DNA from: Azospirillum brasilense
GTDB lineage: Bacteria; Pseudomonadota; Alphaproteobacteria; Azospirillales; Azospirillaceae
Assembly (NCBI RefSeq): GCF_001315015.1
Contig: NZ_CP012914.1
Coordinates: 2,104,501 to 2,168,500 of the forward strand
Reading direction: 5' to 3'
Length of the DNA stretch: 64,000 nt
The position numbers were made by a program, and so were the translations under genes. Below, one piece after another: positions 55,833 to 64,000 of the stretch (position 1 is the first letter of the stretch; every line of letters begins with the position of its first letter). The notes beneath the pieces were generated by a model. The model was not told where the DNA came from. It did not search any database and worked only from the letters and a program-made list of their open reading frames with translations.

Positions 55833-57026
55833 CTAGCGCACCAGTTCACGCATCGCGGCGTCCAGGCCCTGCAAGGTCAGAGGGTACATGCGCCCGCCCA
55901 AAAGCCTCTGCAGCATGCGGGTGCTCTCGGTGTAGCCCCAGCGCGCTTCCGGCGTGGGATTGAGCCAGACGGCGCGGCTGTAAACGGACAGCATCCGCTG
56001 CAGCCAGACCTGCCCCGGCTCCTCGTTCCAATGCTCGACGCTGCCACCGGCATAGGCGATCTCGTAGGGGCTCATCGCCGCGTCGCCGACGAAGACCAGC
56101 TTGTAGTCAGCGGGATAGGTGTGCAGCACGTCCCAGGTCGGGGTGCGTTCGTCGTGGCGGCGCTTGTTGTCGCGCCACACGCTCTCGTAGACGCAGTTGT
56201 GGAAGTAGAAGTGCTCCAGATGCTTGAACTCGCCCCGCGCGGCGGAGAACAGCTCCTCGACCAGGCGGATGTGGTCGTCCATCGAGCCGCCGATGTCGAG
56301 GAACAGCAGCACCTTCACCGTGTTGTGCCGCTCCGGAACCATTTTCAGGTCCAGCCAGCCGGCGTTGCTGGCGGTGGCGCGGATGGTACCCGGCAGGTCC
56401 AGTTCGCTGGCCGCCCCGGTGCGGGCGAACTTGCGCAGGCGGCGCAGCGCCACCTTGATGTTGCGGGTGCCGATCTCGACCTGATCGTCCAGATTTTTGA
56501 ACTCCCGCTTGTCCCACACCTTCACGGCTCGGCGGTGGCGGGATTCCGGCTGGCCGATGCGCACGCCCTCCGGGTTGTAGCCGTAGGCGCCGAAGGGCGA
56601 GGTTCCGGCAGTGCCGATCCATTTGGAGCCGCCCTGGTGCCGCCCCTTCTGTTCGGCCAGCCGCTCGGCCAGCGTCTCCATCAGTTTCTGCCAGCCGCCC
56701 AGGGCTTGTATCTGCGCCTTCTCCTCGTCGGTCAGGAAGCGTTCGGCCAGCTTGCGCAGCCATTCCTCCGGCAGGTCGACCATCGGAATCTCGTCGCCCG
56801 CGGCGCCCGGCGCCCCTTCCAGTCCCTTGAAGACCTGCCCGAACACGCGATCGAAGCGGTCGAGATTGCGCTCGTCCTTCACCAGACAGGCCCGGCTGAG
56901 GTAATAGAAGTCTTCGACGCGGAAGTCGGCGACACCGCGCTTCATGGCCTCCATGAGCGTCAGGTACTCGTTCAGCGAGACCGGCACGCCCGCCTTGCGC
57001 AGTTCGAAGAAGAAACCCGTGAACAT
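55833..57026 (-). CDS. CoxE-type VWA-domain protein
   Basis: A 397-residue soluble protein: an N-terminal helical part (MFTGFFFELRKAGVPVSLNEYLTLMEAMKRGV) and a von Willebrand A domain with the metal site in VLLFLDIGGSMDDHIRL. The usual DxSxS reads DIGGS here, as in many CoxE relatives. CoxE-like proteins work with MoxR AAA+ ATPases as metal-insertion or assembly chaperones. The MoxR ATPase at 61.6 kb is the likely partner, although six genes lie between. GGGGAAG precedes the ATG. Confidence 0.87.
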   Translation of the reverse strand: MFTGFFFELRKAGVPVSLNEYLTLMEAMKRGVADFRVEDFYYLSRACLVKDERNLDRFDRVFGQVFKGLEGAPGAAGDEIPMVDLPEEWLRKLAERFLTDEEKAQIQALGGWQKLMETLAERLAEQKGRHQGGSKWIGTAGTSPFGAYGYNPEGVRIGQPESRHRRAVKVWDKREFKNLDDQVEIGTRNIKVALRRLRKFARTGAASELDLPGTIRATASNAGWLDLKMVPERHNTVKVLLFLDIGGSMDDHIRLVEELFSAARGEFKHLEHFYFHNCVYESVWRDNKRRHDERTPTWDVLHTYPADYKLVFVGDAAMSPYEIAYAGGSVEHWNEEPGQVWLQRMLSVYSRAVWLNPTPEARWGYTESTRMLQRLLGGRMYPLTLQGLDAAMRELVR

Positions 57027-57093
57027 GCCGCTTCCCCCCGTGGGGTTTCGTCCCCATCCGCCCTCATCGTAGCGCCGACCCGTCAGGAACGCC

Positions 57094-57645
57094 ATGACAG
57101 CCCTTCTCGACTTCGCCCGCGCGCTGGAGTTCGCCGCGCACAAACACATCGACCAGCGCCGCAAGGGCGTGCGCGCCGAGCCCTATCTCAACCATCTCTC
57201 AGAGGTGGCGTTCCTCTGCGCCGAGGCGACGGCGGGCAAGGACCCGGTTGTGGTCATCGCCGCGCTGCTGCACGACACGCTGGAGGACACCGACGCCTCC
57301 TACGAGGAGATCGAGCAGCATTTCGGGGCGGAGGTCGCGGGCGTCGTGGCCGAAACCACCGACGACAAGCGCCTGCGCAAGGCGGAGCGCAAACAGCGGC
57401 AGATTGACGCCGCCCCCACCGCCTCCTCGCGCGCCAAGCTGGTGAAGCTGGCCGACAAGGTGTCCAACCTGCGGTCCATGGCGCACAGCCCGCCCGCGGA
57501 TTGGCCGCTGGAGCGCAAGATCGAGTATTTCGAATGGGCGCACGCGGTCGTCGCCGGCCTGCGCGGCACTGACGCGCGGCTGGAATCGCTGTTTGACCGT
57601 GCCTATGAGGACGGCTTGGCCGAGTTGCGCGGCGAGGCGGTCTAG
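57094..57645 (+). CDS. HD-domain (p)ppGpp hydrolase-like protein
   Basis: A 183-residue single-domain protein similar to the hydrolase half of SpoT/Rel: LEFAAHKHIDQRRKGVRAEPYLNHLSEVAFL and the HD motif VVVIAALLHDTLEDTDASYEEI, then KLVKLADKVSNLRSM. Without a synthetase domain it is a small alarmone hydrolase type, expected to remove pyrophosphate from (p)ppGpp or relatives. It is divergent from the VWA gene with 67 bp between starts, and 108 bp upstream of ccoG. Confidence 0.88.
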   Translation: MTALLDFARALEFAAHKHIDQRRKGVRAEPYLNHLSEVAFLCAEATAGKDPVVVIAALLHDTLEDTDASYEEIEQHFGAEVAGVVAETTDDKRLRKAERKQRQIDAAPTASSRAKLVKLADKVSNLRSMAHSPPADWPLERKIEYFEWAHAVVAGLRGTDARLESLFDRAYEDGLAELRGEAV

Positions 57646-57753
57646 ACCCATTTCGCCACCATGGCGGCTGATTTACCGCAGTGTGACTACATCACGGAAG
57701 GCTTATAAAGGAGGGGCTAGGTTGACCGCCGCGTCAAAGCAAGGTCGCACGCC

Positions 57754-59235
57754 ATGTCCCTCACCTCTCCGGCCCCCGCCGCCCAAACCCCGGCCGCCCA
57801 CGACGCCGACCAGCCGCGCGAGCGCTGGTTCGTGCATCGCCCCAAGGTCTACGCCGCCGATGTCCACGGCCGCTTCCGCCGACTGAAATGGCTGGCGCTG
57901 GCGGTCCTGCTCGGCGTCTATTACGTCACGCCCTGGCTGCGCTGGGATCGCGGGCCGGGCATTCCCGATCAGGCGGTTCTTGTCGATATGGTGGGCCGGC
58001 GCGCCTACTTCTTCTGGATCGAGATCTGGCCGCAGGAGGTCTATTACCTGACCGGCCTGCTCATCATCGGCGCCTTCGGCATCTTCTTCGCCACCACCCT
58101 GCTCGGCCGCATCTGGTGCGGCTACGCCTGCCCGCAGACGGTCTGGAGCGACCTGTTCATGTGGGTGGAGCGCAAGCTGGAAGGCCCCCGCACCGAGCGC
58201 ATCCGGCTCGACAAGGCGCCGCTTTCGGCGCGCAAGCTGAGCCTCAAGGCGTCCAAGCACGTCATCTGGCTGGCGATTTCCCTGGTCACCGGCGGCGCCT
58301 GGATCTTCTACTTCAACGACGCCCCGACCCTGCTGCGCGAGATCGTAACCGGCGAGGTGTCGTGGAAGGTCCTGGCCTTTGCCGGGCTGTTCGCCGGCAC
58401 CACTTACTTCTTCGCCGGCTGGGCGCGCGAGCAGATCTGCATCTACGTCTGCCCGTGGCGCAGCTTTCAGGCGGCAATGGTCGACGAGGACACCTACGTC
58501 GTCACCTACCAGGACTGGCGCGGCGAAGGGCGCGCGCCGCTGCGCAAGTCGCAGAGCTGGGAGGAGCGGACGGCGGAGGGGTTGGGCGATTGCATCGATT
58601 GCAAGCTGTGCGTCCATGTCTGCCCGACCGGCACCGACATCCGCAAGGGCCAGCAGATCTCCTGCATCGGCTGCGGCCTGTGCGTGGACGCCTGCAACGA
58701 CGTGATGGCCCAGGTCGGGCGCCCCGGCGACCTGATCCTGTTCGACACCCGCTCCAACCAGGTCGCCAGGGCCGACGGTCAGGCCGCCCCGGTGCGGCTG
58801 CTGCGCCCGCGCACGGTGATCTACGCCCTCATCATCCTGGTGGTCGCCGGCGCGATGGCCGTCTCGCTGGCGCTGCGCCCGACGCTGGACGTCAGCGTGC
58901 TGCGCGACCGGGCGCCGCTCTATGTGCAGCAGTCGAACGGCGACGTGCAGAACGCCTACACCATCAAAATCCTCAACAAGACCCACGAGGCGCGGACCTA
59001 CCGCCTGTCGGTGGAGGGTTTGGCAAACGCCGACCTGTCGGTCGCCAGCGTGGACGCCCAGTCGGGGAGTTCGCTGACGCTGACAGCGGAAGCGGATTCG
59101 GTGGCGACCTACCGCATCTTCGTCCGCGTCCCGCGGGGCGCTGCGACGTCGGGGTCCAGCGACGTCACGGTGCTGGCCCGTGACCTGACCAGCGGCGAGA
59201 TCGGCCGGCACCGCAGCGTGTTCATGGCGCCCTGA
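57754..59235 (+). CDS. ccoG: cytochrome c oxidase accessory protein CcoG (FixG/RdxA)
   Basis: A 493-residue membrane iron-sulphur protein. About five hydrophobic segments and two ferredoxin-type [4Fe-4S] motifs (GDCIDCKLCVHVCPTGTDI and SCIGCGLCVDACNDV) are followed by a C-terminal periplasmic immunoglobulin-like domain (about 370-490). GYACPQTVWSDLFMWVE and the CPWRSF segment are family marks. CcoG is a copper reductase that helps to assemble cbb3 oxidase. The ccoNOPQ genes are not in this window. A GGAGA-type palindrome follows the stop. Confidence 0.94.
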   Translation: MSLTSPAPAAQTPAAHDADQPRERWFVHRPKVYAADVHGRFRRLKWLALAVLLGVYYVTPWLRWDRGPGIPDQAVLVDMVGRRAYFFWIEIWPQEVYYLTGLLIIGAFGIFFATTLLGRIWCGYACPQTVWSDLFMWVERKLEGPRTERIRLDKAPLSARKLSLKASKHVIWLAISLVTGGAWIFYFNDAPTLLREIVTGEVSWKVLAFAGLFAGTTYFFAGWAREQICIYVCPWRSFQAAMVDEDTYVVTYQDWRGEGRAPLRKSQSWEERTAEGLGDCIDCKLCVHVCPTGTDIRKGQQISCIGCGLCVDACNDVMAQVGRPGDLILFDTRSNQVARADGQAAPVRLLRPRTVIYALIILVVAGAMAVSLALRPTLDVSVLRDRAPLYVQQSNGDVQNAYTIKILNKTHEARTYRLSVEGLANADLSVASVDAQSGSSLTLTAEADSVATYRIFVRVPRGAATSGSSDVTVLARDLTSGEIGRHRSVFMAP

Positions 59236-59237
59236 GC

Positions 59238-59264
59238 GTCCCTCTCCCGGGGCGGGAGAGGGAC
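59238..59264. repeat. perfect GGGAGAGGG palindrome between convergent genes
   Basis: An 11-bp perfect stem GTCCCTCTCCC/GGGAGAGGGAC with a 5-nt loop, immediately after ccoG and facing the DUF6803-like gene. It is the cleanest copy of the small palindrome family and may act as a transcription stop on both sides. Confidence 0.7.
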
Positions 59265-59277
59265 AGTCCGCATCCGT

Positions 59278-59775
59278 TCAGTGCATGGCGTGCCCGCCGG
59301 CCGCGACGGCGCCGGAAAGGAGCGTCGGGTCCAGCATGCCGAAGATCATGGCGATGTGGGCGACGATCAGGAACAACCCGACCAAGGCCGCGTGGATCGC
59401 CATGCGGCCATGCTCGCCGCGGCCCCGGCCGATCAGTCCGAGGTCCAGGAGCGCGATGCCGCCGAGCGGGACGATACCGGCGAGGTAGAAGCCCACCGCC
59501 AGCACATCGGCCGGCCCGCGCCAGCCGCCGGACGCGGTCAGCGGAACGACCGCGTTCTGCATCAGATGGATGAAGACGCCCGTGAAATAGACGCCGACGG
59601 TGATGCCGGCCCAGCGGTTCAGCCACCGCACCGGGCCGTCATAGTCGCGGGTGTAGAGCAGGTACAGCTCGCTGATCGCCACCGTCTCGGCCAGGATGAC
59701 GGGGACCGCCATGAAAATCAGAAGGTTCCAGGGCTGGTTGACGGCCAACAGTTCCATGTAGTGGGTCATGGTCAT
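59278..59775 (-). CDS. DUF6803-like small membrane protein
   Basis: A 165-residue protein with four to five membrane helices (LLIFMAVPVILAETVAISELYLLY, ITVGVYFTGVFIHLMQNAVV, VLAVGFYLAGIVPLGGIALL, MAIHAALVGLFLIVAHIAMIFGML), a His-Met-rich end and several His that could ligate metal. Members of this small family are often beside copper or oxidase genes; that matches ccoG next door but proves nothing. The start is at ATG 59775 or 59769. Confidence 0.7.
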   Translation of the reverse strand: MTMTHYMELLAVNQPWNLLIFMAVPVILAETVAISELYLLYTRDYDGPVRWLNRWAGITVGVYFTGVFIHLMQNAVVPLTASGGWRGPADVLAVGFYLAGIVPLGGIALLDLGLIGRGRGEHGRMAIHAALVGLFLIVAHIAMIFGMLDPTLLSGAVAAGGHAMH

Positions 59776-59874
59776 GGGATGACTCGCGCGTGTTCGGCGG
59801 GCGCGCCGGTGCCGCGATCGGCGTAAGACCGGGCGCGTCCGCAGGTCGGGGAAAAGGCGACGGAACGGCGGGAG

Positions 59875-60225
59875 TCAGGCGCGCGGCGGTGGCAGCGGCG
59901 GCGCGTGGGCGGTGGCGGCGGGTTCGGTGTCCGTACCGGGAAGCAGGGTCGCGAGGCGATGGCCGAAAGGCACGCCGATCCGGGCCGGCAGGCCGGCCAG
60001 ATCGCAGGCCCCGCTCTGGCAGAGGCACCCGGCGGTGCCGTGCGCGTGGGTCTTTCCCGGAACCGGGCTGTCCATCGGATGGTGGATGTCGCAGTCCGCG
60101 GCGTCCTGCGCCGCGGTGGACTCGCAGTGCGGCGCCGGGAGGTCCGCCATGCGCATGGGTGCGGCACCGCCGAGAAGCCCGATGGCCAGAACCACAAGCG
60201 CGAGGAGGGACACCAGACGTGTCAC
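59875..60225 (-). CDS. exported Cys/His-rich small protein (DUF2946-like)
   Basis: A 116-residue protein with an N-terminal hydrophobic export segment (LVSLLALVVLAIGLLGGAA) and a Cys/His-rich region (HCESTAAQDAADCDIHHPMDS, HAHGTAGCLCQSGACD) and an APPLPPPRA end. That pattern is seen in DUF2946-type proteins linked to copper. The start is a GTG at 60225 without a good ribosome site; a methionine in the middle of the signal region is the alternative. It lies upstream of the DUF6803-like gene, same strand. Confidence 0.65.
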   Translation of the reverse strand: MTRLVSLLALVVLAIGLLGGAAPMRMADLPAPHCESTAAQDAADCDIHHPMDSPVPGKTHAHGTAGCLCQSGACDLAGLPARIGVPFGHRLATLLPGTDTEPAATAHAPPLPPPRA

Positions 60226-60325
60226 GGGGACGACCGGCCTTTTGCCTGCAAGGCCACCGTCTTCCGGACGGCGCGCCTGCAGGATGATCCTGGGCCTGTC
60301 CCGGCCCTGCGGTCTTTGATGTCGA

Positions 60326-61291
60326 TCAAGCGGCGGCGAGCGTCCGCACCAGCGTGTCGGAATCCACGTTGCGGCCGGACAGCACGGCCACGGTCCGCCC
60401 TTCCGCCGGCACCTTACCGGCCAGCAGCGCCGCCACCGCGGCGGCCCCGGCGCCTTCCGCCACCATACCGAAGGAGCCGTGCAGGGTCCGCATCGCCGCC
60501 GCGACCTCCGCCTCCTCCACCTCGACCAGGGCATCCACGAAGCCGGCCAGCAGCGCCTGCGGCAGCTTGCCCAGCGCGTCCACCGCGATCCCGTCGGCCA
60601 AGGTCGGCCCCCGCCGCCGCGCCAGCCGCACCCCGACCACGGTGACGGAGGGCTTGCGCGCTTTCACCGCCGCCGCCATCCCGGCCAGCAAACCGCCGCC
60701 CCCCACCGGTACCACCAGCCTGTCGAGGTCCGGGCGGTCGGCCAGCACCTCCAGCCCCACCGTGCCCTGCCCGGCGATCACGTCCGGGTCGTCGTAGGGA
60801 TGAACGAAGGTCAGCCGCCGTTCCGCCGCCAGTTGCAGCGCGCGGGACTTCGCCTCTCCCACATTGGCCCCGGACAGCACCACCTCGGCACCCAGCGCTT
60901 CCGTCCGCTCCACCTTGCAGCGCGGCGCGGTGACCGGCATGACGATGGTCGCCGCCACCCCGAGCCGCTGGGCGTGCAGCGCCAGTCCGGCGGCGTGGTT
61001 GCCCGCCGACATGGCGACGACACCCGCCGCGCGCTCCAGCGCCGTCAAGCGCAGCAGGCGGTTCAGGGCGCCGCGCTCCTTGAAGGCGCCGGTCGCCTGG
61101 AAGGTCTCCGCCTTCAGCCAGACGTCACGCCCCAGCACCGGCGCGGACAGAAGGGGCGTGCGGACGATCCGCCCATTCAAACGCTCGGCGGCGTCCTCGA
61201 TGGCGGAGAGGGGGAGCCAGGGCGGCAAACGGTCTTCGGTGTCGCGGCGAAAGGAAACGGCAGGCAGACGGGTGGCGTGCGCGGACGGCAT
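60326..61291 (-). CDS. threonine ammonia-lyase/serine-threonine dehydratase
   Basis: A 321-residue PLP enzyme of fold type II. The Schiff-base Lys is in TGAFKERGA, the phosphate-binding glycines in VGGGGLLAG and a substrate loop in SAGNHAAGLALHAQ. There is no C-terminal ACT-like domain, so it is the short catabolic type (TdcB-like) converting threonine to 2-oxobutyrate and ammonia, or a related dehydratase or racemase. GAGGA precedes the ATG by about nine bases. Its imine product is a known RidA substrate. Confidence 0.87.
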   Translation of the reverse strand: MPSAHATRLPAVSFRRDTEDRLPPWLPLSAIEDAAERLNGRIVRTPLLSAPVLGRDVWLKAETFQATGAFKERGALNRLLRLTALERAAGVVAMSAGNHAAGLALHAQRLGVAATIVMPVTAPRCKVERTEALGAEVVLSGANVGEAKSRALQLAAERRLTFVHPYDDPDVIAGQGTVGLEVLADRPDLDRLVVPVGGGGLLAGMAAAVKARKPSVTVVGVRLARRRGPTLADGIAVDALGKLPQALLAGFVDALVEVEEAEVAAAMRTLHGSFGMVAEGAGAAAVAALLAGKVPAEGRTVAVLSGRNVDSDTLVRTLAAA

Positions 61292-61647
61292 CGCGGGAGT
61301 CCTCGGGCGGAGGGAACGAAGGGGGGCGGAAAAAGGAAGGCGCGAAACCCGGCCCGCGTCAGCGGACCGGGACGATAATTCGCGCGGAGCCCCGCATTCG
61401 CTCCGCCGGATGGCGCAACGCACGCGTAAAACAGCGGGTCAGGGGATGGTGATGAACCGGATTGCGGGTTCCGGAAGACCCAGGGCGCACGGACACGCCA
61501 CACTCCACACCAGATTGCGAAAACGAACGCTCGCGGTCCGGCGCCCTCTGTCAGAGCGCCGGGGCGGTAATTCGCATTCGGTTCAGGTGCGGGGTCGATT
61601 GCATGGGTTCAGGCTGCCCCAGAAGGCCGGCTGCGGTCAAGCGCTTC
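61292..61647. other. intergenic region without a gene
   Basis: About 356 bp between the MoxR stop and the dehydratase start. It contains a bulged GC hairpin at 61538-61562 (CCGGCGC..CTCTG with CAGAG..CGCCGG) and two TAATTCGC repeats. I see no convincing ORF, promoter pair or RNA gene. Confidence 0.5.
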
Positions 61648-62493
61648 CTAGCGCCCTTCCCGCTTGGCGAGAAAAGCCAGCCGTTCCAACAGATGCACGT
61701 CCTGCTCGTTCTTCAAAAGCGCGCCGCACAGCGGCGGGATCAGGCTGCGGGCGTCCTTGGCGCGCAGGGTCTCAGGGTCCACATCCTCGACCATCAGCAG
61801 TTTGATCCAATCGAGAAGCTCCGACGTGGAGGGCTTCTTCTTCAGGCCCGGCACCTCGCGCAGGCTGTAGAACAGCGACATCGCCTCGCGCAGCAGGTCC
61901 TGCTTCAGGCCGGGATAATGGACGTCCACGATCCGCTCCATGGTGTCGCGGTCGGGAAAGCGGATGTAGTGGAAGAAGCAGCGGCGCAGGAAGGCGTCCG
62001 GCAGTTCCTTCTCGTTGTTGGAGGTGATGATGACGAGGGGGCGCCGGGCCGCCTTGACCGTCTGCCGCGTCTCGTAGACGTGGAACTCCATGCGGTCGAG
62101 TTCGAGCAGCAGGTCGTTGGGAAACTCGATGTCGGCCTTGTCGATCTCGTCGATCAGCAGCACGGGGGGATCCGGCGCCTCGAACGCCTCCCACAGCTTG
62201 CCGCGCACGATGTAGTTGCCGATGTCGTGCACCCGCTCCTCGCCGAGCTGGCTGTCGCGCAGGCGGCTGACCGCGTCGTACTCGTAGAGGCCCTGCTGCG
62301 CCTTGGTGGTGGACTTGATGTGCCAGGCGAGCAGCGGCTTGTTCAGGGCGCGGGCGACTTCCTGGGCCAGCACGGTCTTGCCGGTGCCCGGCTCCCCCTT
62401 CACCAGCAGCGGGCGCTCAAGCGTGATGGCCGCATTGACGGCCACCATCAGGTCGTCGGTGGCGACGTAGGAGTCGGTGCCGGTGAAGCGCAT
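61648..62493 (-). CDS. MoxR-family AAA+ ATPase
   Basis: A 281-residue ATPase: Walker A KGEPGTGKTVLAQEVA, Walker B VLLIDEIDKAD, sensor 1 LVIITSNNEKELPDAF and an Arg finger in RRCFFHYIRFPD. The sequence is the CoxD/MoxR type that assists assembly or metal loading of enzyme complexes together with a VWA protein. The matching VWA/CoxE gene is at 55.8 kb, same strand. The start at ATG 62493 (MRFTGTDSY) is the family start. Confidence 0.9.
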   Translation of the reverse strand: MRFTGTDSYVATDDLMVAVNAAITLERPLLVKGEPGTGKTVLAQEVARALNKPLLAWHIKSTTKAQQGLYEYDAVSRLRDSQLGEERVHDIGNYIVRGKLWEAFEAPDPPVLLIDEIDKADIEFPNDLLLELDRMEFHVYETRQTVKAARRPLVIITSNNEKELPDAFLRRCFFHYIRFPDRDTMERIVDVHYPGLKQDLLREAMSLFYSLREVPGLKKKPSTSELLDWIKLLMVEDVDPETLRAKDARSLIPPLCGALLKNEQDVHLLERLAFLAKREGR

Positions 62494-62609
62494 GCCAGTC
62501 GGTTCCACGGTATCGTTCGTTGACCCGCGCATCCTTCCAGCACGACGGGCGTCATGCAAGACGGAACCGCCGTAGGCCGCCCGGCGTTCCTCCGCGGAAG
62601 GAGTACGCC

Positions 62610-63023
62610 ATGGCGACCGATCCGAATTCGACCGATCCCAATTTCTGGCCCGAGTATCTGGAACAGCACCGCGACCCGACGAACCGGGCGCTGCACGTCG
62701 CCGGCACTCTGTCGGCGGCGGCCCTGCTTGGGGTGGGGCTGGCCCGCCGCGACTGGCGGGCGCTCGTGGCGGCGCCGCTGGTCGGCTACGGCGCGGCGTG
62801 GCTGGGCCATTTCCTGGTGGAGCGCAACCGCCCCAAGACGCTGGATGCGCCGCTGGCCTCGCTGGCCGCGGACGTGCGCATGGCCGGGCTGGCCATCACC
62901 GGCCAACTGGCGCGGGAATACCGGCGCTACGGCATTCCCGACCGCCCCGGCCTTGTCATCCGCCGTCACCCGCCGAGGGCACCCGCATTGGAGCCGGCGC
63001 CCTCGGACGAGAAACGCGGTTAG
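62610..63023 (+). CDS. DUF962/Mpo1-like membrane protein
   Basis: A 137-residue protein with the family start [29 protein letters not shown], a membrane hairpin, [19 protein letters not shown] and a helix pair. The four conserved His ([16 protein letters not shown] and the C-terminal region) resemble the metal ligands of yeast Mpo1, a fatty-acid dioxygenase. GGAAGGAG precedes the ATG. Its TAG overlaps the TAA of convergent alaS within four bases. Confidence 0.83.
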   Translation: MATDPNSTDPNFWPEYLEQHRDPTNRALHVAGTLSAAALLGVGLARRDWRALVAAPLVGYGAAWLGHFLVERNRPKTLDAPLASLAADVRMAGLAITGQLAREYRRYGIPDRPGLVIRRHPPRAPALEPAPSDEKRG

Positions 63024-64000
63024 GAGGCGGCCTTCGCCGCCACCGCCTTCTCGATGGCCTCGACGGCGGCGGGCGCCAGCGCGGCGTCCGGACCGCCGGC
63101 CTGCGCCATGTCCGGGCGGCCGCCGCCGCCCTTCCCACCCAGAGCCTCGGCGCCCACGCGCACCAGATCGACGGCGCTGATCTTGGCCGTCAAGTCGTCG
63201 GTGACGCCGACCACGATGGATGCCTTGCCCTCGTTGGAGGCGATCAGAACGACGACGCCGGAACCGACCTGCTTCTTCAGCTCGTCGGCCATCGGCTTCA
63301 GGTCCTTGGCCGGCAGGCCCTCGACCACGCGGGCGGCGAACTTCACGCCCGCGACGTCCTTGGCCTCGTTGCCGCCCTCGGCCTTGGCGCCGCCGCCCAT
63401 CGCCACCTGACGGCGGAGTTCGGCCAGTTCGCGCTCCATCTTCTTGCGCTCGTCGACCAGAGCGGCGAGGCGCGACGGAACGTCCTCCGGACGGACCTTC
63501 AGGACGGACGCGGCCTCGGTCAGCAGATGGTCGCGCTCCGACAGCCACGCCTTGGCGCCGGTGCCGGTCAGCGCCTCGATGCGGCGCACGCCAGCGGCGA
63601 CGGCGCCCTCGGCGACGATGGTGAACAGGCCGATGTCGCCGGTGCGGCGGACGTGGGTGCCGCCGCACAGCTCGATCGAGTAGTCGCGGTCCAGCTCGCC
63701 GTGCGGACCGCCCATGGAGACGACGCGCACCTCGTCGCCGTACTTCTCGCCGAACAGGGCCATGGCGCCCGACGCGCGGGCCTCGTCCGGGGACATCAGG
63801 CGGGTGACGACCTCGCTGTTGCCGAGGATGCGGCGGTTCACCTCGTCCTCGACCGCGGCAATGTCCGCCGGGGTCAGGCCGGTCGGCTGGCTGATGTCGA
63901 AGCGCAGGCGCTCCTGGGCGACCAGCGAGCCCTTCTGGGTGACATGCTCGCCCAGGCGGCGGCGCAGCGCCTCGTGCAGCAGGTGGGTGGCCGAATGGTT
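63020..64000 (-). CDS. alaS: alanine-tRNA ligase, C-terminal part
   Basis: The last 326 residues of AlaS; the start is beyond the window edge. The visible piece holds the editing domain with zinc-binding [24 protein letters not shown] and [13 protein letters not shown], and the C-terminal DHHA1 domain ending in [19 protein letters not shown]. It should clear mischarged Ser- or Gly-tRNA-Ala. The aminoacylation core is not in view. It overlaps the stop of the DUF962 gene tail to tail. Confidence 0.95.
   Translation of the reverse strand, partial: NHSATHLLHEALRRRLGEHVTQKGSLVAQERLRFDISQPTGLTPADIAAVEDEVNRRILGNSEVVTRLMSPDEARASGAMALFGEKYGDEVRVVSMGGPHGELDRDYSIELCGGTHVRRTGDIGLFTIVAEGAVAAGVRRIEALTGTGAKAWLSERDHLLTEAASVLKVRPEDVPSRLAALVDERKKMERELAELRRQVAMGGGAKAEGGNEAKDVAGVKFAARVVEGLPAKDLKPMADELKKQVGSGVVVLIASNEGKASIVVGVTDDLTAKISAVDLVRVGAEALGGKGGGGRPDMAQAGGPDAALAPAAVEAIEKAVAAKAAS

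Noticed and set aside
57722..57737. TTGAC-N6-GTCAA before ccoG as a possible FNR/FixK box
   Set aside because: FNR sites are TTGAT-N4-ATCAA; here the spacer is six and the half-sites end in C/G. A GTGA-N5-TCAC nearby also has the wrong spacing. It may bind another factor, but I would not call FNR.

Overview
The window reads as a chromosomal segment of a high-GC alphaproteobacterium, most likely Rhodospirillales and Azospirillum-like. The evidence is a gcrA cell-cycle regulator gene (a family largely confined to Alphaproteobacteria), a yqeY-dnaG-rpoD macromolecular-synthesis block with a long RpoD, GC-rich codon use throughout, and many alphaproteobacterial housekeeping families. The genus is inferred from gene style and was not tested by a search. 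I see no insertion sequence, integrase, prophage block or CRISPR array. Genes are densely packed on both strands.

Layout. 1-10.6 kb: the start of an ABC ATPase, a DHA2-type efflux pump, an AI-2E-family permease, an envelope-stress-like block (HtrA protease, OmpR-type regulator, sensor kinase), a TPR protein, a free-standing EF-G and a RidA protein. 10.6-18.5 kb: a trypsin-like protease divergent from topoisomerase III; three small secreted proteins, two of which share a curlin-like repeat and sit behind look-alike CRP-type promoters; and a GH17-GT2 fusion glucan synthase. 18.6-26.2 kb: a helical small protein, an endonuclease III-like glycosylase in an overlapping pair with an unknown gene, a SWIM/SNF2 helicase, a PAP2 phosphatase pair, and tRNA-Arg(ACG) and tRNA(CAT) flanking an ArsN2-type acetyltransferase. 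26.3-32.6 kb: rpoD, dnaG and yqeY (one transcription unit), with carA divergent.

32.8-44.7 kb: a large hybrid histidine kinase, an HNH protein, an HExxH protein, serA, arsC-prmB, a GNAT, an ACT-domain protein with an attenuator-like leader, psd-pssA (phosphatidylethanolamine synthesis), a LysM protein and small unknowns. 44.8-53.6 kb: a LOG-family hydrolase, icd, an ExoD protein, gcrA, an ECF sigma/anti-sigma pair behind a candidate own promoter, a second unrelated-type isocitrate dehydrogenase, a PsiE protein, a haem-monooxygenase-like protein and an orphan. 53.7-64 kb: a chemoreceptor, a CoxE-type VWA protein, a ppGpp-hydrolase-like HD protein, ccoG, two probable metal-related small proteins, a threonine dehydratase, a MoxR ATPase (probable partner of the VWA protein, 4.6 kb away), a DUF962 protein and the C-terminal part of alaS.

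The most interesting items are the three-gene secreted-repeat cluster at 13.8-15.7 kb with paired CRP-like operators, the leaderless-uORF/attenuator structure at 40.5 kb, the sigma-factor promoter at 50.16 kb, the dispersed GGAGAGGG palindrome family, and the duplicated functions (EF-G paralogue, two isocitrate dehydrogenases). All functional statements rest on reading the translated sequence and known family motifs; no database search was possible.
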